DNA from: Mauremys mutica
Lineage: Eukaryota; Chordata; Testudines; Geoemydidae
Reading direction: 5' to 3'
Assembly (NCBI RefSeq): GCF_020497125.1
Contig: NC_059084.1
Span: 11,869,501 to 11,933,500, forward strand
Length of the DNA stretch: 64,000 nt
Below are positions 1 through 8,964 of this stretch, piece after piece. Made by a program: the position numbers and the translations under genes. Under the pieces are notes generated by a model. That model saw nothing but the letters and a program-made list of their open reading frames with translations, searched no databases and was not told where the DNA came from. Position 1 is the first letter of the stretch, and the number at the start of each line of letters is the position of its first letter.

Positions 1-650
1 TCAGATAATATTGAGCCAAACAGCACAACAGTTAATATGTAGAATCAGCCACCCTGTGTAGGAGCTACATTTGATGTATACCCATAAACGTTTTTGAATT
101 GTTCAGCGCTTGTTTCGTTACGAGAGGAAAGTTGTGGTGCTAGTTTCAGGACCAGCGAAGGATTGCTGTGTTTGCAGAAATAGGCCCTTGTGCACAGAGC
201 CCACATTTCCAAACTGGCTTGAAGGGGTCTCTTTTAGCAGGATCTGGGTTAGTTGTGACTCTTTGGCCTATCCTGGTGGCTAGTGGACGGCAGCAGCCTC
301 TGACTTCATTGTTTTCAGGGCAATCGCCGACAACAAGCAGCACAAAGAAAAACGCCACAAGTAAAAGCTCATCAGAACTCAAGTTTACAAGCTTGTGACA
401 GCTGCCCAGGGATGGCAGATGTCAGTGAGGCAAGAAAAAAATTCCTCTGTTGACAGGGAAGTAGGTCCGACTGCTGGGGGCAGAGCAGGGACTTGGTCTG
501 CCCCCACCAGTCAGGGCAGCCTTTTGGTGAGTATTGAGATATGACACGTGCTGACAGGCACTCACCCAACTTTGTTCACCCCTCACTTCCTCTTGTGCGC
601 TTCCTGCCTGTCGTGAAGCCCCCTTGGGCTGGATCAAATTGGGGGAGAAC
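1..650. other. Unassigned non-coding sequence
   Basis: No repeat family or exon is recognised here. The short reading frames on both strands (under 80 codons apart from one that runs into the next element) have no familiar motif. The block ends at the left copy of the target-site duplication of the Penelope-like unit, so it is the pre-insertion flank. Confidence 0.5.
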
Positions 651-662
651 ATCAGGATTTTT
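651..662. repeat. Target-site duplication, left copy (Penelope-like copy 1)
   Basis: ATCAGGATTTTT, repeated without mismatch at 1065-1076. The length suits target-primed insertion of a retroelement rather than a hAT transposon. Confidence 0.8.
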
Positions 663-744
663 TTTAGAGTAGCAGCCGTGTTAGTCTGTATCCGCAAAAA
701 GAACAGGAGTACTTGTGGCACCTTAAAGACTAACAAATTTATTT

Positions 745-782
745 TAGCATGAGCTTTCGTGAGCTGCAGCTCACTTCTTCGG
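745..782 (-). ncRNA. Hammerhead-ribozyme-like motif, left arm of copy 1 (decayed)
   Basis: Mirror image of the motif at 981-1018, read on the minus strand. It has the same CCGAAGA box, GTGAGC stem, GAAA and GC hairpin. Both arms share the same core substitution, so they were probably copied from one sequence rather than decaying independently. Confidence 0.4.
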
Positions 783-980
783 ATGCATAGAATGGAACAC
801 ACAGACAGGAGATATTTATACATACAGAGAACATGAAAAGGTGGAAGTATGCATACCAACAGGAAAAGTCTAAAGCTCATCTCAATTGATTAGACTTTTC
901 CTGTTGTTATGCATACTTCCACCTTTTCATGTTCTCTGTATGTATAAATATCTCCTGTCTGTGTGTTCCATTCTATGCAT

Positions 981-1018
981 CCGAAGAAGTGAGCTGCAGC
1001 TCACGAAAGCTCATGCTA
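981..1018 (+). ncRNA. Hammerhead-ribozyme-like motif, right arm of copy 1 (decayed)
   Basis: In order: CCGAAGA (981-987, compare canonical CUGANGA), one extra A, a self-complementary stem GTGAGCTGCAGCTCAC (989-1004), GAAA (1005-1008), a two-pair GC/GC hairpin with TCAT loop (1009-1016), then TA at the expected cleavage position (1017-1018). The C in place of the invariant U of the first box should disable cleavage. The extra A before stem II also departs from the textbook fold, and stem I pairing is weak. The reading as a hammerhead is an inference supported by the known presence of hammerheads in Penelope-like elements. Confidence 0.4.
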
Positions 1019-1064
1019 AAATAAATTTGTTAGTCTTTAAGGTGCCACAAGTACTCCTGTTCTT

Positions 1065-1076
1065 ATCAGGATTTTT
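1065..1076. repeat. Target-site duplication, right copy (Penelope-like copy 1)
   Basis: ATCAGGATTTTT directly abuts the end of the right arm and matches 651-662. Confidence 0.8.
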
Positions 1077-1079
1077 GGT

Positions 1080-1430
1080 GCCAGAGCCAAAAGGACTATC
1101 TATCACCCAATAGCCATGAAGCTTTTTGGCTCCAACATTCCCGCTCTCAACTCCCCAGCATGCATGTGCGCGCCTCACAAAGCTTTTGGGTCTCAATGTT
1201 CCAGTTACCCAAACACACCCCACAACTTCAACAGAACTTTCTGGCCCCAAAATTCAATTTGATGGCTCCCAACCCCCTCAGCAACTGCTACAGGATATTC
1301 AGGGTCCCATCATCTGACCTAACAGCTCCAATCCCCTCCCTCCCCCATGGAACTCTCAGCTCCAGGCGTTCCCAAAACACCCCTCTCAAACGCATGTGTG
1401 CACACAGAGATATGCACCTGTTGAGCTCAC
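1080..1430. repeat. Degenerate C-rich minisatellite (tentative)
   Basis: Loosely repeated phrases recur at irregular intervals. GCTTTTTGG-CTCCAACATTCC is followed about 60 bases later by GCTTTTGGGTCTCAATGTTCC and then by ACTTTCTGGCCCCAAAATT. The pair GCTCCAACATTCCC...GCATGCATGTGCGCGC (from 1129) recurs as GCTCCAGGCGTTCCC...CGCATGTGTGCACAC (from 1360). The plus strand is rich in C and poor in G. Units are too diverged to fix a period. Confidence 0.35.
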
Positions 1431-2265
1431 AGACACCCACCTTTACACAAACAAGCCATGGTCTAATCACACAAATAGTTTAATTATGTGTGTAAATATT
1501 AATGAAGCACATACTTACCTGATTTGTGTACAAATGTGAGACACTAGTGTCAGTAGATGTGCACTCAATTTTGTGGGTCACTCATTGCAAGACACTTTAA
1601 AAAATGTGGCCCTCCCTGTAATTTTGCACTCTAAACTCAGAGGGGTGTTAAAAGAATTAAAATGGAGCTGCACACAAATAGTCCGCTCACTTTACTGTCT
1701 TAAGAAACATTAATTATAGAGAGCCCCAAAGATGTAGTGCAGCTAAAGTGGCTGAGTAGTATTTAAAGCTGAGACACTTAAATAACCAGTTGGATTTGAG
1801 CTCTAATAAATTACTGTGTTTTGATGGCAAAAATTCAGTAAGAGTGTGACAGTCAGATGGGGGTTTGGCAGCAAAAGTTTTAAAAATAGTCTTAAATTAC
1901 AGGAAATTACAGCAAGCAGCTCCTTTAAGTTCTGTTTTTCCAATACATTATGTGCCTGGGCAGCTAGGCAGCCTGCTGGTAAGCTTTTGACCTTTTGTGT
2001 ATGGAATAAAATATGCAGGTTGCAATATTGTGAGTGCAAGGATGGGAACCAGTAACTTTACACTGGGATATTGTGTAATGAGTGTTTCGCAGGGTTTATC
2101 AAAGGTGTTCCTCATCGGCATCTAAAAGTTTACATAAAGCCAGCTGAAAATTAGAACTGCTAATGCCAGCTTGTAGGTAATATGTATATCACAGAAATGT
2201 TGTAACATTCAAAAATGGTAGGTCAGTTGGTGCTCATTTTAAAAAAATGATTTTTTCCAGATGCT
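1431..2265. other. Unassigned AT-rich sequence
   Basis: No repeat or coding signal is recognised. Frames open here (for example 1803-2039 minus and 1846-2055 plus) overlap on opposite strands and have no motif. Confidence 0.45.
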
Positions 2266-2397
2266 TGTCTCCTTTACACTGGTGTGAATCTGGAGTGACT
2301 ATTACAGTCAATAGAGTTACTCCAGAATTACATTGGTGTAACTAAGAACCAGATCTCAGTTACCCTGGAAAAACATGTGAGATCAGAATCAGGCCCT
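2266..2397. repeat. Palindromic TTTACACTGGTG-type repeat
   Basis: CTTTACACTGGTGTGAATCT near 2273 is answered by CCAGAATTACATTGGTGTAA near 2321, and the block closes with a CAGAATCAGGCC terminus. Related blocks lie near 34600, 41830, 47515, 48960 and 50740. I recognise this as a short hairpin-forming interspersed repeat of amniotes but cannot name the family. Confidence 0.45.
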
Positions 2398-2509
2398 ATT
2401 TTACTCTCACTAAAACTAAATTTCTGTAAAATAAAAATAGAACAAATCTAGCTAAGGTACTAATAAGGCTCCTATTGCCATTGGATTTGATTGCCTCACA
2501 ATCTTTTTA

Positions 2510-2675
2510 ATGTATTTATCATCACAACATCCCTGTGGAATACAGCAGTGCTATTATCTCCATTTTATTGATGAGGACCTAAGTGACATGCCCAAGGTAA
2601 CATAGAAACTCTGTGGTGGAGCAGGGACATGCACCCAGGTCCCCCAAACCAGGCCTAGGCTCCAATCACTGGACC
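2510..2675 (-). repeat. MIR-type CORE-SINE fragment
   Basis: In minus-strand orientation the block follows the MIR order. The plus strand shows TTATCTCCATTTTATTGATGAGG, then GACATGCCCAAGGTAACATAG, then GCACCCAGGTCCCCC and CACTGGACCATCCCTA. That is the 3' domain followed by the inverted tRNA-like head. It is heavily diverged, as expected for an old insertion. Confidence 0.7.
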
Positions 2676-2914
2676 ATCCCTACTTCAGTGAACAGGGAAA
2701 TATAGTGAGGAAAATACTTGATGTAAGGTTTCATTCTTTAAGGATCTAATAATCTAATGCCCACTGAAGTCAATGACTTTAGTGGATTGTGGATCAGGAC
2801 TTTACATAGCATGAACTATACTAAGTGAGAGAGCCTGTATGATAATGTGGAACTGCTGCAGAAGATATTTATTGCTATAACTGGGATGACCACACAACTC
2901 ATGAGTAAAGTTAG

Positions 2915-3080
2915 TTGAAAAATAGGGAAATAATTTCAATATTTTTTCCCCAAAATTCCAAAGTTGTTTCCATTTTGCAATGTTTGAAATGGACCCTTTT
3001 CCAAAGTTTTTCAAACACTATTTTAAAGCATTTTAGCAACATTGTTTGTGAAATTACCAAAATTCCTCATTTACTGAAAA
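2915..3080. repeat. Decayed T/A-rich GAAATTTC-type repeat
   Basis: Dense runs such as GTTGAAAAATAGGGAAAT and CAATGTTTGAAATGG alternate A-rich and T-rich stretches. Similar blocks occur at 13800, 22150, 29090, 29450, 49165, 53440, 55200 and 58848, several beginning with AGAGCTGGTTG or AACTGGTCAGAA. This looks like one old interspersed family; I cannot name it. Confidence 0.35.
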
Positions 3081-3092
3081 TCTGGTTTTCTT

Positions 3093-3215
3093 AGGCTACG
3101 TCTACACTACACAGCTTGTGCTGACATAGCTATGTCATCATAGTCCCTAGTGTAGATGCAGCATACACTGACAAAAGGAGTTTTTCCGCTGGTGTAGGGA
3201 CATTGTCTCCCCTAA
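3093..3215. mobile_element. TCTACACT-type MITE fragment
   Basis: It begins GGCTACGTCTACACTAC and contains AGGAGTTTTTCCGCTGGTGTAGGGACA. The inner phrase is shared with 30560-30687 (AGGAGTTTTTCCGCCGGCGTAGGAACA). This is a non-autonomous DNA transposon fragment by terminal motif; the superfamily is not determined. Confidence 0.5.
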
Positions 3216-4150
3216 GGGTGTTAGCCAGGCCCGCAAACACACTCTTCTACAGCTTCAGAGATTTGGTTTGGATAAGATCCCAAAGTTTTACCAAATGTTT
3301 CACAAAATACAAACAATTTTACAGTTGTAGAATATGCAAAAACAGGGTAGAACTCTCTGCTAAAACAAGTTTGTGCTCCCTGCTTCTGCTCAGTCTGGAA
3401 ATGCTGTGAGAACAGATTTCTCATGGGATCTTTGTCACAGGGAACAAAGAAGCATAGAGGCATAAAAAATAATGTGATAAGAAAAGTTATCCAAGCCTTT
3501 CCTTTTCTTGCCCTCATTAAAGATTCGCTTAAGGTTCTTTTCAAGTGTACCCAAAGGTTTGTGTCAGTTCTTATTTTATATCCAAACTAAATTGCCAAAC
3601 CCTAATTCTAACCAGCTGCTCCTCTTTCTTTATGTGAAATCTTTTTCTTTTCCCCCACATTTTGACCAAGACAATTTTTCAGTAGATTAACTATTCCTGA
3701 TTACTGCTTGCCATCAAATTTATACTGCAGCATGTATTCTGCAGCTGAATTTATTTTAATCTCAATTTCAAAGAAGTTGGTTTAACTTTAAATGATTTAC
3801 CTCTCACAGAAAAAGGCCATTCACAAATGAGGTTTTCCTATACAAAGAACGAGTTTTGGGCTGTAAATAAGTGACTTACACAACAGTAGAAGTCTGGCCA
3901 TTCATATAATAGGCAATAAAAACCACATTCATTGAATGGCAGTTTCTAAAATTCATTGCTGATGCCTATCAATAAATGAGATGACTTCAACAAGTTCATT
4001 TACACAGTTTAGGAGTAATGAACTCCTTACACTGGTAGATTCAAGACTGCATGGCTCCACTACCGTATAGGACTTCAACAAAATGAGCGTGAAAGATGTA
4101 TTTTAAAGTAACTTGTTTTAAAGGTGACCTGGAAAGGATTTTTAAAACAG
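3216..4150. other. Unassigned sequence
   Basis: AT-rich, with several small overlapping frames (3203-3409 plus, 3221-3544 minus) that show no domain or codon signal. No repeat is recognised. Confidence 0.45.
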
Positions 4151-4154
4151 TTTG

Positions 4155-4181
4155 TATAGATATAGATAGATATAGATAGAG
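4155..4181. repeat. TATAGA microsatellite
   Basis: Short imperfect run of TATAGA/TAGATA units immediately left of the outer edge of the 148-bp inverted duplication. Confidence 0.7.
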
Positions 4182-4186
4182 ACATG

Positions 4187-4334
4187 TCTGTTTTAGTACA
4201 GTTTGTAGTAATGAAGTACTCATGTTAAGTTACCTAACCAAACTACTAAAATAATCTTGTGATGCCTTTTGTTAAGTCAGTTTGAAAGATTCTGTATCTG
4301 TAGCATCTGTTCTACATAAGAGATTTGAGATTAG
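4187..4334 (+). repeat. 148-bp inverted duplication, left arm
   Basis: The reverse complement of this segment matches 6520-6667 over its full 148 bp with about nine differences by eye and no gaps. It starts TCTGTTTTAGTACAG and ends GAGATTTGAGATTAG. Outer flanks show no obvious target duplication. It could be the long terminal inverted repeat of a non-autonomous DNA transposon about 2.5 kb long, or a local inverted segmental duplication. Confidence 0.8.
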
Positions 4335-5387
4335 ATAAAGTAATAGTTTGCTTATGTAACTGTGTTCTTGAAAGGACGTATGAATTGGGTAAGACATACA
4401 CTCTGTTGGTCACCTTGAGCTGACAGGCAGTGGAATCTGGTTGGCTCGGGAACCTAAATACAGCAAGGGGAATTTTCTGAGAAACCTAGAGCTTTGTGCA
4501 GAGCTCTTGCTCGGCTTTGGGTTTCCCAACCAGACAGTCCGTTGGATTGGCCTGGAAGAGGGTCGGGGAAGTGGTGGTAGCAGAGGAGGATTTTGCAGGA
4601 CCAGATTTGGGCAATGAAGAACCAGATTTCTCTAGACAGGCTCATGAAGCCACTGAGCTGACTTCACCAGGGCTGGACACAGGCAGTCGCTGACTTGATG
4701 GAGTTGACCTCATGGAATCAGACCAGGTAACTGCAGGTCAGAGCTGGACCTGGTGGGGCAGGCTCTTCAGCAGAAAATTGGATTTTCAGCCCAGGGGCTC
4801 CCATGATGAGCCACTTCCTCTCACCAGAGGGGAAGCTGTGGTGCATTATGGGAGATATTGTCTAACCAAGGAGCCTGTGGAGAATGAAAGCATGAAATAC
4901 TTGAACATCAACTCCCATGAGGTGCCTTGGCCACATTCCCATATTAAAATGTTTCATTTTTTTTCATCAAAAGGTCTACAATTTTTGTGCTTGTGGGAGG
5001 GCATGTTTTCCAACCAGCTCCACCCACTTTTCTACCACTGAATCTATTTGGATTTGTGATTGAGTGTTTAGATGGGTGAGGATTGTCTTGTGAATAAGTG
5101 TTTTGAGCCTCAATAAGCCGGGCAATTAACAGCTGGGGCTGTGGGTAGGTCAGAACCCTTTTATGGGTTTTGCTCATTTTTATTTTTATGCAACTCTTTG
5201 GGTGACATGTTTTCCCCTAGTTAAAGGTATTTGTGGTTTTGAATTCCCAAGGACTCACATGTGCTTGTGAGTGGGAAAGAAACACCTGTGAAGGTGACCT
5301 GGTGATTTACATTTTAAGTTCCTAAAATCTGGGAGTGGATAATGTTTTAGGTGGGGAGGTTTATTCATATTAGGAAGGGTCCCCATG
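4335..5387. other. Interior of the inverted duplication, left part
   Basis: Lies between the two 148-bp arms. It holds short frames (4496-4693, 4712-5041 plus; 4944-5177 minus) without recognisable domains. If the arms are transposon termini, this would be internal non-coding sequence of that element; nothing resembling a transposase is visible. Confidence 0.4.
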
Positions 5388-5545
5388 AATCATAGAATAT
5401 CAGGGTTGGAAGGGACCTCAGGAGGTCATCTAGTCCAACCCCCTACTCAAAGCAGGACCAGTTCCCAACTAAATCATGCCAGCCAGGGCTTTGTCAAGCC
5501 TGACCTTAAAAACCTCTAAGGAAGGAGATTCCACCACCTCCCACA
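5388..5545 (-). mobile_element. CR1 LINE 3'-end fragment
   Basis: The plus strand reads AATCATAGAATATCAGGG, then TTGGAAGGGACCTCAGGAGG, then CATCTAGTCCAACCCCC and GGAAGGAGATTCCACCACC. This is the reverse complement of the CR1 3' tail common in turtles and archosaurs. It is 5'-truncated, as is usual for CR1, and is closely related to the copy at 58237-58463. Confidence 0.88.
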
Positions 5546-5668
5546 TATTATTGATGCAGGCCCTGGTCACTGCCACTACCAGCTGGCAAAAGGGTTATAG
5601 AAATATCAGGTGTGTCAGGAATGGTCTTCACTGGTTTTGTTTGAGTCCCAGAAACATGCACCGTAACA

Positions 5669-5979
5669 CAGGGGTCAGCAACCTTTCAGAAGTGGTGTGC
5701 TGAGTCTTCATTTATTCACTCTAATTTAAGGTTTCGCATGCCAGTCATACATTTTAATGTTTTTAGAAGGTCTCTTTCTATAAGTCTATAATCTATAACT
5801 AAACTATTGTTGTGTGTAAAGTAAATAAGGTTTTAAAAATATTTAAGAAGCTTCATTTAAAATTAAAGTCAAATGCAGAGCCCCCCGGACCGGTGGGCAG
5901 GACCCAGGCAGTGTGAGTGCCACTGAAAATCAGCTCGTGTGCCGCCTTCGGCACCTGTGCTATAGGTTGCCTACCCCTG
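5669..5979. mobile_element. hAT MITE, 311 bp, with 8-bp target duplication
   Basis: Terminal inverted repeats CAGGGGTCAGCAACCTTT (left) and CAGGGGTAGGCAACCTAT (right, read on the minus strand) bound the element. It is flanked by CCGTAACA (5661-5668) and CCATAACA (5980-5987), an 8-bp duplication with one mismatch. The CAGGGGT terminus and 8-bp duplication are typical of hAT transposons. The interior is non-coding. The element lies inside the interval enclosed by the 148-bp inverted duplication. Confidence 0.88.
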
Positions 5980-5989
5980 CCATAACAGA

Positions 5990-6519
5990 TGGGACCAGAG
6001 TGCTAAGTCCTTTTAAAAAAAAAAAAAAAAGCCAGCCTTCAAAGACATCCTTTCTCTCACTTGTTCTTTAGGCATCGGAGTTAAATATGAGAAAAAAACA
6101 AGTTTCTGTTGTTTCAGTTGTTCAGCTTTGAGTTTTGTGACATCATTATTTCACTCTTTCTTCAGTTGCCACAGAGTCTTTCAAGCTAGATAAAGCCTGC
6201 ATTTCTATTGAAAAAAATAAGCAGACATCTCTACTCTCAGGCTTTTTTTTAATTCACGAACATTTTTCAGATCATTATGCATCGGAAAGAAGCAAGAAAT
6301 GTCAAAAATCTTTTTATTTTCCTCTTTTGCAGCTCAGCTTTATGATCAGTTTTTAACTTCCATATTCCTACTGAAGTAGGTGATATTTTTAAAAAATATT
6401 TCAGTGTCAAATACTTGTAAACTTAAGCAATGTACATGAAGAAATCCATAATGCAAGATTTCTCTGCTGAAATCAGTTCTAGCTACTAGCTGGTGGTGGC
6501 ACCATTACTCCAGAGGAAG
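5990..6519. other. Interior of the inverted duplication, right part
   Basis: Begins with a poly-A run near 6014-6030, followed by AT-rich sequence with no recognised repeat or reading frame. Confidence 0.4.
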
Positions 6520-6667
6520 CTAATCTCAAATCTCTTATGTAGAAGAGATGCTACAGATACAGTATCTTTCAAACTGACTTATCAAAAGGCATCACAAGAT
6601 TATTTTAGTAGTTTGATTAGATAACTTAACACTTGTACTTCATTACCACAAACTGTACTAAAACAGA
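6520..6667 (-). repeat. 148-bp inverted duplication, right arm
   Basis: Inverted partner of 4187-4334, from CTAATCTCAAATCTC to TACTAAAACAGA. Equal length and no gaps indicate a single duplication or paired termini. Confidence 0.8.
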
Positions 6668-8319
6668 TTCTTGCCACTGATTGCTGAGTGTGAAAACCAG
6701 CAGGGCTGCTGAACTGGTAGGGGAGGTAAGAGTCATGCACCGACTGACGCTGGGACATCCACCTGAGATTTACACTAGTGTAAGTGTAACCAAGATCTGG
6801 TGGGAACTGAGAATTGGTGGCCTGAGAATCTGGCTAGCTGGGCAAGAAGGGACTCACTGTATTAGGTTTTTCAGAAACATTCAGATACTATGGGGTAGAT
6901 TCAGACCATGATCTGTGCCAGTGGGACTCGCCGAGAGCCAGTAGAACCAAAATGGCAGCATTCTAGCATGGCAGAGGCCCCTGGAAAGATGCACCTGCTC
7001 AGTGGTTCTCTTCAGCAGCCTCTGCTGGTGGAGCTTCCAGATTCCCTGGCCATACATTAAAGCTGCTTCTCCCATGTGGAAACCCCAAGGGAAGGTAGAA
7101 CTGAAAATGCCATTATCTCCCTTTGCCTGGGATGGGTACTTGGAGCACTGAGAGGTGTATTTAAATCGGTCTGCGTAACAACAGTGGATCTGGCCCTGTG
7201 CACATCAAAATCAAAGCCACTATAAAATAGTCAGTTTTTATGTCAGCTATCAGTCCTTGGTGGTTGAAGATTTAAAAAAAAAAAAGTTTTAATAGAGAAC
7301 ATAATTTATGAAGAAACAGGGAATGAAACTGCTTGCTGGTGCCACCTAAAGCCTGCAGTCCTTTACACAATCATATCCTGTTCTCTTTCTACATCAGTAA
7401 TATTCTCCATTAGGGTTTTTTTTCTCCCCCTCTTTTTTTAAACCCCAGAAAAATGAGTAAAATTAATTCTAAACTCTGTCTACCTTTATCATGCTGATTA
7501 TTAGCGTTTCATTTTCTGCTTTTCTCATTGCATGTGGATAAGAACAAGACCACAATCCTACATCCCCTGGTTTAGTTTTCACAAAGGCTCTGGTTTGTGG
7601 TGTGATCAGTTGATAAGCTTCCTCATAGCTCTTTGTTTACTACATAATTACTCTACCAATGTGCACAGGATTCTGTCTGTGGAGCAAGCACGGGCATTCA
7701 TTTTCCATCAGCTGCTATGATAGAGAGAGCCTCATTCTGTTCTCATTTATACCCATCTAAACCAGGAGTCATTTCCTTGAAGTCAGTAGGGTTATACTGG
7801 TGGGGAGAAAGGGGTATGAGTGAAAACTCAATTCAATATTTTGTTCATATATTGGAAAGAGAGAGATTGTGTATGTGTAGAGAAAGAAAGTGCAAGCAGT
7901 TTTATAAAAAGTATAATCAACACTTTTCAGACTGTTTGGATATATCGTATCATTTTATATACATGATCAGATTTAAGATCTGTATCAAATCAAGCACACA
8001 TGCTACAACTCCTTCCTGATCAGAACATGGGCTGGAAGGACAAGCAAGATGCGTATGTGGGATTTGGGGAAATCTACCAAAATCAGGCAGGGTAGCACAA
8101 GGACTGTCCCTCTCCTAGTCTCCAGAAAGTTGATTTAAGGTTATTAAATAGACCTTTGGCTTATAAACTTACAACATCTGGGTCATTTTTTCCATCGAGA
8201 GAGGTGGCTTCCAAACTTTCAGGAGATTGCTCAAAAATCCTCCCAAGAGCTCCACTGGAAAGACCCTCCATACATATCCATCTTTCAGATGAGATATAAA
8301 ATGTGGTCCTGGCCACTTG
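6668..8319. other. Unassigned sequence
   Basis: No gene or clear repeat. Poly-A near 7270-7284 and T-rich tracts near 7418-7440 break it up. The 100-codon frame at 7717-8019 has no recognisable motif. Confidence 0.4.
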
Positions 8320-8380
8320 TGGTCTAAAAACTCCATAGCATGTTGAGATCCCATAACCCTGGTATTCTGTCTAGTTCCAT
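8320..8380 (+). repeat. 61-bp direct repeat, copy A
   Basis: Matches 8904-8964 in the same orientation with about seven differences and no gaps. The shared core AGCATGTTGAGATCCCATAA is exact in both. The copies lie 584 bp apart. Confidence 0.75.
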
Positions 8381-8449
8381 CTCCTGCATTTGGTACCGTC
8401 CTAATTCCTTGTGTCATTTCCTAGATTTGCCTTACATTCGTAGGTAGGT

Positions 8450-8650
8450 TTTACTCAGGGGCAACTCGAGGGAGGGGCACAAAGGGTTAGGGTTAAGGTC
8501 AAGTGACCCTCCCCAGGGTCAAGTGCCCCCAGCAGCTGGCCCAGGCGGGGAGAGGAAGGGACGGGGCCAGAGCCTTTCCTCTTCCAGCCACGCTGCCTGG
8601 GACGCTGCCCAGTGCAGTGCAGCAGCTGCCACCCACCCAGGCCTGTTATA
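8450..8650. other. GC-rich patch between the 61-bp direct repeats
   Basis: Markedly GC-rich compared with its flanks, with AAGTGACCCTCCCCAGGGTC and similar short inverted words, and a start (CAGGGGCAACTCGAG) that resembles a hAT-type terminus. No matching right end or target duplication was found, so it may be a decayed hAT copy. Confidence 0.3.
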
Positions 8651-8903
8651 CATGGAGGAGAGGTTGCTGAGTTTGGATTCTTTTGTGAGTGGCAGAGCCA
8701 TGCTAGTGGCTGCATATTAGTCTGTGTCTGTGTTCTCTAACTTTGGTTGTAGTTTGTTTTTCTTGAAATGACTCCCATGTAGAGTTGAGTTTTTCAGTAT
8801 TTAACAAAGTTAATACTGAAAAACACGTATAGCATTATCTATTACCTACAGTGACTTGTATTGGGATATACATTTGCTCTCTCTTCACAAGGAAGTTGTT
8901 TGA

Positions 8904-8964
8904 TGATCTAAAAATACCACAGCATGTTGAGATCCCATAACCTGGGTATTCTGTCCAGTTCCAT
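8904..8964 (+). repeat. 61-bp direct repeat, copy B
   Basis: Partner of 8320-8380. Beyond both ends the sequences diverge at once, so the duplication is short. No repeat family is recognised. Confidence 0.75.

Larger units (their letters stand above)
663..1064. mobile_element. Penelope-like element unit, inverted pair (copy 1)
   Basis: Two arms of 174 bp (699-872 and 891-1064) are reverse complements with one mismatch by eye, separated by 18 bp. The left side carries about 36 further bases (663-698, containing CCGTGTTAGTCTGTATCC in element-end sense) that the right arm lacks. Direct repeats ATCAGGATTTTT at 651-662 and 1065-1076 flank the unit exactly, so the whole inverted structure was inserted as one piece. 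The GGTGCCACAAGTACTCCTG end and the inner hammerhead-like layout are what I remember from Penelope-like repeats of turtles; the family name is from memory. No reverse transcriptase or GIY-YIG sequence is present, so this is a non-coding terminal-repeat-type unit. Peptides predicted on the two strands here are the same because of the inversion and are not genes. Confidence 0.7.

Noticed and set aside
422..1113. Two predicted proteins on opposite strands sharing a long identical peptide
   Set aside because: The identity is produced by the inverted arms of the Penelope-like unit; neither is a gene.
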